A stretch of 64,000 nt of DNA from DASRDZ01 sp035652335 (GTDB lineage Bacteria > Chloroflexota > Dormibacteria > Aeolococcales > Aeolococcaceae): positions 1 through 64,000 of the forward strand of contig DASRDZ010000007.1 in assembly GCA_035652335.1 (NCBI GenBank). The letters are read 5' to 3'. The position numbers and the translations under genes were made by a program. Shown here piece by piece: positions 44,293 to 53,711 of the stretch. The notes under the pieces were generated by a model, which saw nothing but the letters and a program-made list of their open reading frames with translations, ran no database searches and was not told the DNA's origin. The first letter of the stretch is position 1; each line of letters begins with the position of its first letter.

Positions 44293-45969
44293 ATGACGGT
44301 CGTGAAGCTGACGGTCACCACCCGCCGGATGCCGCACACCTCGGAGTTCTTCGAGCTGTGCAACGCAGTCGAGCACTTCTACTACGCGCTGCTCTTCAGC
44401 GGCGACGAGAAGTACGCGTCGAACCCCGAGACGTGGCGGCGCTGGGAGGAGATGGGCTTCTCCAACGCCGTCAAGGACGCGCCGCCCTCGGCGCGCGCCG
44501 CCGATCGCCTCTACCGCACCGTGCACTCGGACGGCAAGCGGATCGAGATGACGGTGGCCTCGTCGCGCGACGGTGTCATGGCCTCGCTGGCGTCGGTGCT
44601 GGAGAGCGACGACATCGCCGCGGAGGTCGAGGACCGCATCGTGGCCCGGGCGCCCGCCGAGCTCACCGCGATGCTGCGGCGCGGCGCGGCGGCGCTGACC
44701 CACCCTGACGTCACCTCCGTCGAGGTGGCCACCGGGGTCGAGGACCCGCGCCCGGCGGCGGTGACGCGGCTGCGCGACCTCTCGCAGACCAGGCCGAACG
44801 GATCGGGACGCCACTACCGCGTCATCTCCGCCGACGGCCACTGCGAGTTCCCCGCGGAGCTGCTCGAGCATCGCATCCCCGCCCAGTACCGCGAGCTGGC
44901 GCCGAGGCTCGTCACCAAGGAGGACGGCACCGAGTGGTGGCAGATGGACGAGTGGGAGCGCAACAACGTCGGCAACCTCGTCTGCGACCTGCCCTACGAC
45001 GAGTGGGTGCCTCCCATCGGCGCGCGCTACCACGAGATGGACGGCTCACCCCGCCCGGGCACCGGCGACGCCGTGCAGCGCCTGCGCGAGCAGGATCGCG
45101 ACGGCGTCGACGCCGAGGTGCTCTACCCGCCGGTGTTCATGGGTGCGTTCATCCGCAACCTGGCCGGCAAGGACGCCGGCGCCTACAAGGCGGTGATCCG
45201 CGCCTACAACACCTTCCTCGCCGAGGACTACTGCAGCCACGCGCCCGACCGCCTGATCGGCAACGCCATGGTGATGGAGACGGGCGTCGACGACGCCATC
45301 GCCGAGATGGAGCGCTGCAGGGAGATGGGACTGCGCTCGGTGAGCCTGCGCATGTGGCCGAGCGGCGAGGCCGACTACACGCCCGAGGACGACCGCTTCT
45401 TCGCCGCCGCCCTCGACCTCGACGTCAAGCTCTCACCGCATCTCAACTTCGGCGGTGCGACGGGCGCGTTCCCGAGCCAGACGGCGCAGACCATGCAGGG
45501 CGCGCCCTTCACCGGGATGGGCACCGGCGTGGCCGCCTTCAACACCGTCGGGCAGCTCGCCAACCACGGCATCTTCGACCGCTTCCCCGCCATCCGCTTC
45601 TACTTCGCCGAGACCCAGGGCGGCTGGCTGGCGCACAGCCTCAACTGGGTGGACGAGTTCTACCTGCGCTGGTACAGCTACCGCGGCACCAAGCTCCGCC
45701 GGCTGCCCAGCGAGTACTACCGCGACCACTGCCGCTTCAGCTTCATCGCCGACCGCATGGCGCCGCGGCTGCGCCACTACATCGGCACCGACAACCTGCT
45801 CTGGGGCTCGGACTTCCCCCACAGCGTGGGCACCTTCCCGCACTCCACCGAGGTGATCGAGGAGCTGTTCGAGGGCGTCCCCGAGGACGAGCGGCGCAAG
45901 ATCGTCTGCACCAACGCCTGCGAGTTCTTCGGCCTCGACCCGATGGCCGAGCTGACGCCGACGCCATGA
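44293..45969 (+). CDS. Amidohydrolase-2 protein with an extra N-terminal domain
   Basis: 558 residues. The amidohydrolase barrel occupies about 175-558: ISADGHCEF near 177, SPHLNFGG near 382, WGSDFPHSVG near 504. The first ~170 residues form a separate alpha/beta domain (TVVKLTVTTRRMPHTSEFFELC, RRWEEMGFSNAVKD, TVASSRDGVMASL) that I do not recognise; normal relatives begin directly at the HxE motif. The stop overlaps the thiolase-like start (ATGA), so both are made together. Confidence 0.88.
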   Translation: MTVVKLTVTTRRMPHTSEFFELCNAVEHFYYALLFSGDEKYASNPETWRRWEEMGFSNAVKDAPPSARAADRLYRTVHSDGKRIEMTVASSRDGVMASLASVLESDDIAAEVEDRIVARAPAELTAMLRRGAAALTHPDVTSVEVATGVEDPRPAAVTRLRDLSQTRPNGSGRHYRVISADGHCEFPAELLEHRIPAQYRELAPRLVTKEDGTEWWQMDEWERNNVGNLVCDLPYDEWVPPIGARYHEMDGSPRPGTGDAVQRLREQDRDGVDAEVLYPPVFMGAFIRNLAGKDAGAYKAVIRAYNTFLAEDYCSHAPDRLIGNAMVMETGVDDAIAEMERCREMGLRSVSLRMWPSGEADYTPEDDRFFAAALDLDVKLSPHLNFGGATGAFPSQTAQTMQGAPFTGMGTGVAAFNTVGQLANHGIFDRFPAIRFYFAETQGGWLAHSLNWVDEFYLRWYSYRGTKLRRLPSEYYRDHCRFSFIADRMAPRLRHYIGTDNLLWGSDFPHSVGTFPHSTEVIEELFEGVPEDERRKIVCTNACEFFGLDPMAELTPTP

Positions 45970-47183
45970 CAGAGACAGGTGGAGTCGGCCTCGTCGTCGA
46001 GCCGAAGCGCGAGTGGAGCCGGCAGGTCGCCATCGTGGGCGTGGGCGAGACCGACTTCGGTGCCGACTACAAGGCGGCGCGCGCCCAGGCCCCGGGATAC
46101 GAGGCGCCCGACGCGGCGTCGCTCGCCCTCCGCGCCTTCGAGCGCGCCCTGACCGACGCCGGGCTGCAGCGCGAGGACGTCGACGGCCTCAGCGTCTCGC
46201 TGATCTACGGCGGCGCGGAGCCGGCGGAGATGGCCCAGGTGCTGGGCATCACGCCGCGCTTCATCACCCGCGGCGGCGGCATCATGGCCGGCACCATCCC
46301 CGCCGCGGTGGCGGCGCTGATGAGCGGGCAGTGCGACACCATCGCGCTGGTGTACGCGGCCGCCTCGCGCGCCATCGGGCGGCGCTTCGGCGGGGCGACG
46401 TACACCAACGCAGGACCGGTGTCCTACTACTACTACCACCCCTGGGGCTGGAGCTCGCAGGCCGCACACTGGGCGCTGATCTTCCGCTACTACATGAACA
46501 CGCACGGCGCCACCGAGGCGGATCTCGGCGCCGTGGCCATGACGCTGCGCCGGCACGCCTCGATCAACGACAACGCGATCATGCGGACGCCGCTCAGCAT
46601 CGAGGACTACCTGGGCTCGCGCTACATCGTCTCCCCACTGCACCTCTTCGACATGTGCCTGGTCAACGACGGCGGGCTCTGCATCATCCTGCGCCGGCGC
46701 GACATGGCGGAGGCGCTGCGGCACACGCCGGTGCTGGTCGCCGGCTGGGGACACGCCGAGATCCACCGCAGGAAGCTCCACCACCTGGTTCGCGAGCGGC
46801 TGCGGCCGCAGTTCGCCGAGGCGGGCGAGCAGGCCTTCGCCATGGCCGGGCTGGGTCGCGACGACATGCAGCACTTCCAGGGCTACGACGCGTCGAGCAT
46901 CCACCTGGTGCAGCAGCTGGAGGGCTACGGCTTCGCCGGCACCGGCGAGGGGCTGGAGTTCTTCAAGGCGGGCCACGCCTCGCTGGGCGGGAGGCTGCCG
47001 GTCAACACCAGCGGCGGCCTGCTCTCCGAGGCGTACATGCACGGCTGGAACCACATCGTGGAGGCCACCCGCCAGCTCCGCCACGAGGCGGCGGGCCACC
47101 AGATCGAGGGCATCGAGACCTCGTTCTTCTCCATGGCCACCACCCAGGAGGTCGATCCCGTGATCCTGGTGCGAGGCGCGTGA
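45966..47183 (+). CDS. SCP-x thiolase-like protein lacking the nucleophilic Cys (aldolase-type)
   Basis: 405 residues with thiolase fold signatures: VAIVGVGETDFG, AFERALTDAGLQREDVDGL, LFDMCLVNDGGLCIIL and the C-terminal GHASLGGRLPVNTSGGLLSE. At the place of the acyl-accepting Cys the sequence reads GGGIMAGTIPAAVAAL, so thiolysis by the usual route is not possible. Cys-less SCP-x proteins such as Ltp2 act with a DUF35 partner (ChsH2) as retro-aldolases in steroid side-chain degradation; the DUF35 gene follows after 3 bases. The substrate here is unknown. Confidence 0.85.
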   Translation: MTETGGVGLVVEPKREWSRQVAIVGVGETDFGADYKAARAQAPGYEAPDAASLALRAFERALTDAGLQREDVDGLSVSLIYGGAEPAEMAQVLGITPRFITRGGGIMAGTIPAAVAALMSGQCDTIALVYAAASRAIGRRFGGATYTNAGPVSYYYYHPWGWSSQAAHWALIFRYYMNTHGATEADLGAVAMTLRRHASINDNAIMRTPLSIEDYLGSRYIVSPLHLFDMCLVNDGGLCIILRRRDMAEALRHTPVLVAGWGHAEIHRRKLHHLVRERLRPQFAEAGEQAFAMAGLGRDDMQHFQGYDASSIHLVQQLEGYGFAGTGEGLEFFKAGHASLGGRLPVNTSGGLLSEAYMHGWNHIVEATRQLRHEAAGHQIEGIETSFFSMATTQEVDPVILVRGA

Positions 47184-47186
47184 GGC

Positions 47187-47594
47187 ATGGCTGAACGACG
47201 ACCCAACCGCGCCCTCGGCGGACCGCACGACACCTTCTGGGCGCACTGCGCCAACGGCGAGCTCCGGCTGCAGCGCTGCGGCGCCTGCGGCCACGTCTCC
47301 TGGCCCCCGGTCAACGCCTGCGAGGAGTGCGGCGACACCGGGCTCACCTGGGAGCGCATGTCGGGACGGGGCCGGGTGATCGGCTGGAACACCTTCCACC
47401 AGCGCTACTACAAGGAGCTGGAGCCGCCCTACGACACCCTCCTCGTCGAGCTCGAGGAGGGGCCGCTGTTCATCGGCAACCCGCTCGGCTTCTCCAACGA
47501 CGAGGTGCGGTTCGAGATGCCGGTGCAGGTCGCCTTCCTCGACTGCGAGGACGACGCCGGCGCCTTCCGCCTCCCCGTCTTCGAGCGCGGCTGA
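47187..47594 (+). CDS. DUF35 OB-fold/zinc-ribbon partner protein
   Basis: 135 residues. A rubredoxin-like zinc ribbon, CGACGHVSWPP...CEECG (about 31-51), is followed by an OB-fold (GRGRVIGWNTFHQ onward). The standard non-catalytic partner of SCP-x thiolase-like enzymes, believed to help bind the acyl-CoA. Translationally close to the preceding thiolase-like gene. Confidence 0.9.
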   Translation: MAERRPNRALGGPHDTFWAHCANGELRLQRCGACGHVSWPPVNACEECGDTGLTWERMSGRGRVIGWNTFHQRYYKELEPPYDTLLVELEEGPLFIGNPLGFSNDEVRFEMPVQVAFLDCEDDAGAFRLPVFERG

Positions 47595-47630
47595 GGCGGC
47601 CGCCGGCGGGCGCGCCTTGCCCGACCTGAA

Positions 47631-47643
47631 TATCCTCACCATA
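47631..47643. promoter_or_regulatory. TATCCT-N3-CATA site upstream of an amidohydrolase gene
   Basis: TATCCTCACCATA, an AT-rich island 38 bases before the ATG at 47682. The same TATCCT-N3-CATA arrangement lies at 59129-59141 before the paralogous gene. Candidate promoter or regulator site. Confidence 0.4.
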
Positions 47644-47681
47644 ATGGCCATACTTGGGCGCGAGGGCGGACGGAGGACGGC

Positions 47682-48884
47682 ATGGCCACAGCAGTGACAC
47701 CGGCGACCGAGGCGAGAGCGTTCCGGGAGACCAGGGCGCGCGTCCTCTCCGCCGACTCGCACATCTGCGAGCCGGGGGACCTCTGGACCAGCTACGTCGA
47801 GCCGCGGTTCCGCGACCGCGCTCCCCGCATCGTCGAGGACCCCGAGCGCGGTGACGTCTGGAAGGCCGAGGGGCTCACCCTGCCCAACATCGCCGCCATG
47901 GGCGGCAAGGACCGCACCTCCGAGACGGTTCCCATCAAGCCCAGCTTCGAGCGCGACATCATGCGCGGCGGCTGGGACCCCGAGCAGCGCATCAAGGACA
48001 TGGACGCCGTCGGCGTCGACGGCCAGATCCTCTTCCCCACCGTGGGGTTCCACCTCTACGGCCTCGAGGACCCCTACCTCCTGCGCGCCGTCTTCACCGC
48101 CTGGAACAACTGGGTGCGCGACTTCTGCAAGGGGCGTGAGAAGCGGCTGCGCGGAGTCGGCTTCCTGAGCCTCGACGACATCGACTGGGCCATCGCCGAG
48201 ATGAAGCGCTGCAAGGAGATGGGCCTGGTGGCGGCCAACATCCCGCTGACGCCGATGGACCCGCCCTACAGCCATGCCTACTACGAGCCCTTCTGGTCCG
48301 CCGCCGAGGACCTGGAGATGCCGCTGGTCAGCCACACCGGCTCGGTCCGCGGCCCCGCCTGCATGGCCCGCCAGCCCAACGCCTTCGCCGAGCGATTCAC
48401 CCCCATCCACAAGCGCCCCTGGAGCGTCTTCGTCGGCACCGGCATGGCGCCGGTGGCGGTGTCGCGCTTCGTCAACGAGCTGATCCTCTCCCGCGTTGTG
48501 CAGCGGCACCCCAAGCTGTGCATCATCCCCACCGAGTTCGAGGCCGGCTGGGCGGCGTTCTGGCTCGACCGTCTCGACGAGACGCTGGTCAACGAGCGCA
48601 TGCGCATGGGCTCGGTGCCGCTCGACTACAAGCCCAGCGAGTTCTTCCGCCGCAACTTCGCGCTCACCTTCATCGACGACATGACCGCGGTCGCCGCGCG
48701 CGACATCATCGGCGTCGAGAACCTGCTCTGGTCGGACGACTTCCCGCACATCGACGGCATCTGGACCCACAACGCCGACTACGTGTTCGACCGCTGCTTC
48801 GTCGAGACCAGGACCTCCGACGAGGACAGGCAGAAGCTCCTGGGCAGCAACATGACCCGCATCTTCAAGTGCTTCGACAGCTAA
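47682..48884 (+). CDS. Amidohydrolase-2 family protein (paralogue A)
   Basis: 400 residues. SADSHICEPGDLW near 23, SHTGSVRG near 216, LLWSDDFPHIDG near 349, and a terminal NMTRIFKCFDS. It is closely similar throughout to the protein encoded at 59165-60331 (shared stretches such as LSADSHICEPGDLW and EMKRCKEMGLVAANIPL), a duplicated gene pair. Reaction inferred only at family level: metal-dependent hydrolysis or decarboxylation of an acid or acyl-CoA intermediate. Preceded by an AT-rich site. Confidence 0.9.
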   Translation: MATAVTPATEARAFRETRARVLSADSHICEPGDLWTSYVEPRFRDRAPRIVEDPERGDVWKAEGLTLPNIAAMGGKDRTSETVPIKPSFERDIMRGGWDPEQRIKDMDAVGVDGQILFPTVGFHLYGLEDPYLLRAVFTAWNNWVRDFCKGREKRLRGVGFLSLDDIDWAIAEMKRCKEMGLVAANIPLTPMDPPYSHAYYEPFWSAAEDLEMPLVSHTGSVRGPACMARQPNAFAERFTPIHKRPWSVFVGTGMAPVAVSRFVNELILSRVVQRHPKLCIIPTEFEAGWAAFWLDRLDETLVNERMRMGSVPLDYKPSEFFRRNFALTFIDDMTAVAARDIIGVENLLWSDDFPHIDGIWTHNADYVFDRCFVETRTSDEDRQKLLGSNMTRIFKCFDS

Positions 48885-48899
48885 GCGGGTAGCCCAGCC

Positions 48900-50165
48900 G
48901 TGGGGTCGGGCCAGCAATCCTGGTCACGCCAGCTGGCCATCCTCTGGGCGGGGCAGTTCAGCATGATCAGCGGGGTCACCATCGTGTACCCCTTCATGCC
49001 GCTGCTGGTGCAGACCACCGGTGTGCACGACCCCGGGGCGATCGCGCTGTGGTCCGGCGCGATGTTCACCATCTCGCAGACCGCGGTGGCGATCTTCTCG
49101 CCGGTGTGGGGGCGCATGGCCGACCGCATCGGGCGCAAGCCGATGCTGGTGCGGGCGATGTGCGGGGTGGGCTTCTTCCTCATCCTGAGCGGCTACGCGC
49201 CCAACGTCTACGCGCTCTTCGCCGTCCGCTTCTTCACCGGCGCCCTGGCCGGGACGGGCGCCGCCGCCAACGCACTGGTGGCCAGCACCGCGCCGCCGGA
49301 GCGCGTCGCCAACAGCCTCGGCGTCATCCAGTCGGGGAGCTCGATCGGCTCCATCGTCGGACCCGGCCTGGGCGCCGTGCTGGTGCCGCTGATCGGCATC
49401 CGCAACGCCTTCGCGGTGGCCGGGGTGATGTGCATCCTCGCCGGCATCTGGACCGCCGCCGGCGTCGACGAGCGCTTCGTCAGGCCGGAGCGCGGCATCC
49501 GCCGCCCGCGGGCCATGGCGGTGATGAGGCTGGAGGGCGTGGGCCGCACCGTGTTCACCCTGATCGTGCTGGCCATGCTCGCGCAGTCGATCAGCATCGG
49601 CCTCACCCCGGTGACCCCGCTGCGCACCGCCCACCTCGCCGACTCCCACCACATCGCCGCCAGCGTCGGCGCCATCGCCGCCGTCCAGGCCTTCTGCACC
49701 GCGCTCGCCGCGCTGACGGTTGCACGCGTGGCCAGGCGCGCCGGCTACCGCATCACCCTGGTCGCCGCCGCGCTCTGGACGGCGACCGCCTACCTGCTCA
49801 TCGGCCTGGCGCCGTCGCTGGCGGCGATGCTCGTCTTCACCGCCATGGTCGGCTTCGGCACCGGCGCGCTGGTGCCCAGCATCAACACGTTGCTGGGGCG
49901 CACCGCGCCGCTCCAGGTGCGCGCCGAGATCTTCGGCTACAGCCAGAGCCTGCAGGCGATGGCCGGCGCGGTGTCACCGCTGCTGGCCACCTCGCTGGTG
50001 GCGCGCTACGGCACGCCCGCCCCGTTCTTCATGGCGGCGACGGTGGAGATCCTGGTGGCCGGCTGGGCGGCGATGCGCATCGCCGCGCGGATCAGGCCGC
50101 TGCCGGCGGCCGTCACCGCCGTCAGCCCGGCGGTGCTGCCCGCCGTGCCCGGCGACGGCGCCTGA
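48900..50165 (+). CDS. MFS transporter, DHA1 (TetA/MdtG-like) family
   Basis: 421 residues from GTG 48900, 12 predicted helices. Loop 2-3 motif GRMADRIGRKPML, helix 5 antiporter motif region GSSIGSIVGPGLGAVL. Proton-coupled exporter or importer of small organic molecules; position within the catabolic region suggests movement of a pathway compound. Its end overlaps the convergent peptidase gene by 44 bases. Confidence 0.9.
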   Translation: MGSGQQSWSRQLAILWAGQFSMISGVTIVYPFMPLLVQTTGVHDPGAIALWSGAMFTISQTAVAIFSPVWGRMADRIGRKPMLVRAMCGVGFFLILSGYAPNVYALFAVRFFTGALAGTGAAANALVASTAPPERVANSLGVIQSGSSIGSIVGPGLGAVLVPLIGIRNAFAVAGVMCILAGIWTAAGVDERFVRPERGIRRPRAMAVMRLEGVGRTVFTLIVLAMLAQSISIGLTPVTPLRTAHLADSHHIAASVGAIAAVQAFCTALAALTVARVARRAGYRITLVAAALWTATAYLLIGLAPSLAAMLVFTAMVGFGTGALVPSINTLLGRTAPLQVRAEIFGYSQSLQAMAGAVSPLLATSLVARYGTPAPFFMAATVEILVAGWAAMRIAARIRPLPAAVTAVSPAVLPAVPGDGA

Positions 50166-52875
50166 GCAGCGCCATGGTGAGGAGCGGGGCCACCAGGGTG
50201 GACAGCGGGCCGGCCGCTGCGGCACCCGCCGTATTGGGGCTCCCCTTGGCGGTGGCGCCCGTGGTCTGCAGCGTCCCGCCGCCCGGTGCGGTGGTGGTGC
50301 CCTGGTTGACCGCGCCGGTGCCGAGCAGCTCGTTGCAGGCGGGCCCGCCGACGTCGACCTTCCCCAGGAGCCCGCCGACGCCGGGCGCGCCCACCTCGAT
50401 GTCGGTCTCACCCGAGGGCGCCTGCAGCACCTTGCCGAGTGTGGGACCGCCCACGTTGGCCACCGGCACGTCGATCTCGACGACGCCGTTCGGTCCTGTG
50501 GTGAAGGAGCCCGTGTCAGTGTGCACCGGGTTGTAGGTGTGCGTGCTGCCGGTGACGCTGACGTTCCCGTCGTTGAATGTCGGTCCCGTCCCCGCGGTGG
50601 CGGCGACGTCGGTCAGCTCCGCGTTGGCGAAGTACGTCGTGCCCGCGTAGGTCCAGAGCATGTACCACTCGTCGGCGGCCGCTCCGGGAGGCACCGTCTC
50701 GGTGAGGTCGTTGACGGTGAGCTTGACGACCAGCGTCTGGCCGTCGGCGCTCAGCGACATGCCGCCCTGCAGCAGGCTGAGCTGGGGATCGCTGTTGCCC
50801 AGCAGGTCGCTGGAGACGTGGTTGCCGTTGGTCCAGAGCGGACCGCCGGCGACGCAGACGGCCGCCGTGCAGGACGGCAGCCCGGGCTGCCCGCAGTCCT
50901 TCGGCGCCGGCGCGGCGACGTTGTCGGTGGCGACGTCGCAGGTGGCGACGTTGTCGATGTCCTTGGTGAGCACGCAGACGTCGGGCGCGCCGAGCCCCGA
51001 GACGTAGTCCCAGCCCGACGGGTCCACCCCGGGCGTGCGCGGCTGGCTCGTGTAGTAGCCGTTGCTGTTGGGCGGGAAGGTCGCCGAGCCGGCGCCGATG
51101 TCGAAGAAGGCCGTCGGGTCCTTGCTGGCGTCGAGACCGACGCCGTACAGCGCGGGATCGGCGAAGCCGTTGGTGTGCTGGCCGTGGTTGGTCGCCGACG
51201 AGGCCGCCTGGATGCGCGCCCACATGCCCATCCACAGCGGCGAGGCGAGGCTGGTGCCGCCGCCCTGGAAGTCCGGCTGGCCGCCGAAGGTGATGGCGTA
51301 GCCGTTGCTCTGGAAGTCACCAGACTGGGCGGCGACGTCGGGGATGCCGCGGCATGGCGTCGTCGAGCCGTACGGAGTGCCGTCGGGCTGCGAGACGCAC
51401 GGCTGGTTGTCGAGGAAGGCGACCCCGCTCTGGTAGCCGGGCTCCGGGATGTAGAAGGTGTTGCCGCCGCCGGTGAAGTTCCAGGGGTACTCCTGCGAGC
51501 GCGTCGCGTTGGAGGCGGGCGCCGTGGCGGTGCTGGGCGTGGTGTAGAGCACCGTGCCGCCGACGGCGACGACGTACGGGCTGGAGGCCGGGTAGCTGGT
51601 CTCCGGGTACGCCTGGTTGAGCACGCCGTTGCCGGCGCCGATCACGGCGGCGACGACGACGGGGCAGGAGGAGCCCGTGTCACCGGTCGAGGAGAAGAGC
51701 GTCTTGCCCAGCAGGGTGGCCTGCTGCAGCGTGTTCTCCGAGGCCTGGGTGAACATCACGCCGGCGGTGCCGGCGAGCCCGCCGAAGCCGCCCCCCGGCT
51801 GGGGAGGATTGCTCGTCGCCGCAGACGTCGGGTCCTCCTCGCACTCGCCGAAGGAGGCATTGGCCTCCATGATGCCCGGTGCCGCCTCGAAGGCGCTGAA
51901 GAGCGTCTCCACCGAGGCGTCGCTGAGGTTGTCGGCGAAGATCCACGTCTCGCCGAACGCCTTGGGCGACATGCCCGTCGACGACTGCGAGTCGATGTCC
52001 CACTCCTCGGTGCCCGAGGTGTCGGCGAAGCTGTCGCCGATGGCGTCGACGGTGACCGGCACCTGGGGCAGGCCGAACTCCTTCTCGAAGAGTCGCAGGT
52101 CGCCGAGCGGCTGGGCGACGTTGCCCTCACCGAGGACCGCCATCTGCTGCCCCTGGCCAAAGTCCGCGGCCGGGTTGGAGATGTCGCTGGGCTGGTCGTA
52201 GACCTGCCAGAGGTCCTGCGGCGTGGCCACCCCGATGCAGACGCTGCCGGTGCACTGGCTCTGCGCGGGATGCGAGGCGCCGTGCGGCGCCGTTTGCAGA
52301 GGCTGGTGGTCGAAGGTCTGCGCGCGCAGGAAGCTGTTGAGCCCGATCACGCCGGCGACGTCGAGGCCGGCGGGCACGGTCGGCCCGTCGGTGTTGGCGT
52401 AGAAGCTGCGGCCACGCGCCTGGTAGCTGCGCAGCTCCACCGAGAAGGTCTGCTCCACCTGCGCCGCGGTGCCGCCGAGCAGGAGGTACTCGCGGGTGGG
52501 ACCGGCGAAGATCTCCTGCAGGCCGTCGCGCCGGGCCCAGGCCAGCGCCTGGTCGAAGGTCGCCTGGGGCAGGCCGAACTCGTCGCTGAGCTGCTGCTCG
52601 CTGAGGAAGCGGTGATACTGCGGGCTTCCCGGCGTGTAGATGGCGCGGTAGGCCGCGTTCTGCGCAGCGGCGTGCGGGTTGCTGAAGGTGATGCCGACCT
52701 GGATGCGCATCGCCGGGTCGACGGGCGTGCCGTGCAGCGAGTCGATGCCAGGGAGCACGTCGCTGCCGAGGACGGCCGTCGACGGCGCGGCGGCGGCGAC
52801 GGGCAGGCCCCAGGCGGCGGCCAGCGCGGACGCGGCGACGGCGAGGGCGGCGCAGACCGGGCGGCGCGTGGGCAT
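50122..52875 (-). CDS. Secreted S53 family peptidase (sedolisin/kumamolisin-like)
   Basis: 917 residues; ATG 52875 chosen over GTG 52890 because AGAGGT precedes it. Signal peptide (about 1-33), pro-kumamolisin activation domain (about 40-195; QYHRFLSEQQLSDEFGL), then the catalytic domain: Glu and Asp of the SEDOLISIN triad in EEWDIDSQ near 293, oxyanion Asp in SSTGDTGSS near 397, nucleophile in GGGTSLASP near 540. A C-terminal beta region (about 620-880) ends in a hydrophobic helix and LLRRRRRARR, a membrane anchor tail. Acid-active endopeptidase acting outside the cell; such proteins are frequent in acid-soil bacteria. Confidence 0.93.
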   Translation of the reverse strand: MPTRRPVCAALAVAASALAAAWGLPVAAAAPSTAVLGSDVLPGIDSLHGTPVDPAMRIQVGITFSNPHAAAQNAAYRAIYTPGSPQYHRFLSEQQLSDEFGLPQATFDQALAWARRDGLQEIFAGPTREYLLLGGTAAQVEQTFSVELRSYQARGRSFYANTDGPTVPAGLDVAGVIGLNSFLRAQTFDHQPLQTAPHGASHPAQSQCTGSVCIGVATPQDLWQVYDQPSDISNPAADFGQGQQMAVLGEGNVAQPLGDLRLFEKEFGLPQVPVTVDAIGDSFADTSGTEEWDIDSQSSTGMSPKAFGETWIFADNLSDASVETLFSAFEAAPGIMEANASFGECEEDPTSAATSNPPQPGGGFGGLAGTAGVMFTQASENTLQQATLLGKTLFSSTGDTGSSCPVVVAAVIGAGNGVLNQAYPETSYPASSPYVVAVGGTVLYTTPSTATAPASNATRSQEYPWNFTGGGNTFYIPEPGYQSGVAFLDNQPCVSQPDGTPYGSTTPCRGIPDVAAQSGDFQSNGYAITFGGQPDFQGGGTSLASPLWMGMWARIQAASSATNHGQHTNGFADPALYGVGLDASKDPTAFFDIGAGSATFPPNSNGYYTSQPRTPGVDPSGWDYVSGLGAPDVCVLTKDIDNVATCDVATDNVAAPAPKDCGQPGLPSCTAAVCVAGGPLWTNGNHVSSDLLGNSDPQLSLLQGGMSLSADGQTLVVKLTVNDLTETVPPGAAADEWYMLWTYAGTTYFANAELTDVAATAGTGPTFNDGNVSVTGSTHTYNPVHTDTGSFTTGPNGVVEIDVPVANVGGPTLGKVLQAPSGETDIEVGAPGVGGLLGKVDVGGPACNELLGTGAVNQGTTTAPGGGTLQTTGATAKGSPNTAGAAAAGPLSTLVAPLLTMALLRRRRRARRAAPPG

Positions 52876-52967
52876 GACAGAACCTCTCACTACGGCACGA
52901 TTGGATGTCCCCGGTCGAAGAGGACACCGAGCACCCGAGGCCCATTGCAGCGGAGGTCAGCCAGCCC

Positions 52968-53693
52968 ATGACGATCAGCACCAGGACCGTCGCCTACCGC
53001 GACGGCGACACCGCCCTGAGCGGGCACCTCGCCTGGGAGGACTCCCAGCCCGGGCCGCTTCCCGGCCTGCTGCTCATCCACGGCGGCGGCGGGCTCGACA
53101 ACCACGCCCGCTCGCAGGCGGCACGGTACGCCGGGCTGGGCCTGGCGGTGCTGGCCTGCGACATGTTCGGCGAGGGCACCATGGGCGACCGCGAACGCAC
53201 GGTGGCCCTGCTGACAGGGTTCCGCAACGACCCCGACCGCCTGGTGCAGCGGGCCATGGCGGGCATCAGCGCGCTGGCCGGGTGCCCCGAGGCGGACGGC
53301 TGCCTCGCCGCCGTCGGCTTCTGCTTCGGCGGCATGTCGGCGATCACCCTGGCTCGCGCCGGCGCCGACCTGGCGGGTGTGATCAGCATGCACGGCGCCC
53401 TGAGCACGGTGCGCCGCGCCGAGCCGGGCAGGGTCAGGGCCAAGGTGCTCGCCTGCCATGGCGCGATCGACCCGCACGTGCCGTGGAACGACGTGGCGGC
53501 CTTCGCCGAGGAGATGAACGAGGCGGGCGCGGACTGGCAGCTCAACGCCTACAGCGGTGCCATGCACGGCTTCACCCATGCGGGCGAGGAGCCGCGGCCC
53601 GGCGTCGCGTACCACGAGCCCACCGACCGGCGCTCCTTCGAGGCGGCGCGCCTCTTCCTCGACGAGCTGCGCGGGCGGGTGCCGGTGGCCTGA
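52968..53693 (+). CDS. Dienelactone hydrolase family protein
   Basis: 241 residues from ATG 52968 (GGAGG upstream; the in-frame ATG at 52905 is less likely). Alpha/beta hydrolase with Cys nucleophile in GFCFGG near 123, Asp in GAIDPHVPW near 172 and His in MHGFTH near 202, the Cys-Asp-His triad of dienelactone hydrolases. Those open the lactone ring in chlorocatechol-type degradation; other substrates are possible for this branch. Divergent from the S53 gene. Confidence 0.9.
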   Translation: MTISTRTVAYRDGDTALSGHLAWEDSQPGPLPGLLLIHGGGGLDNHARSQAARYAGLGLAVLACDMFGEGTMGDRERTVALLTGFRNDPDRLVQRAMAGISALAGCPEADGCLAAVGFCFGGMSAITLARAGADLAGVISMHGALSTVRRAEPGRVRAKVLACHGAIDPHVPWNDVAAFAEEMNEAGADWQLNAYSGAMHGFTHAGEEPRPGVAYHEPTDRRSFEAARLFLDELRGRVPVA

Positions 53694-53696
53694 GGC

Positions 53697-53711
53697 CGCG
53701 GCTCAGCCGCG
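53697..53711. terminator. Compact palindrome between convergent genes
   Basis: CGCGGCT-C-AGCCGCG, a perfect 7-bp inverted repeat containing the stop codon of the leftward gene. Could end transcription in both directions; no T-run. Confidence 0.35.
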
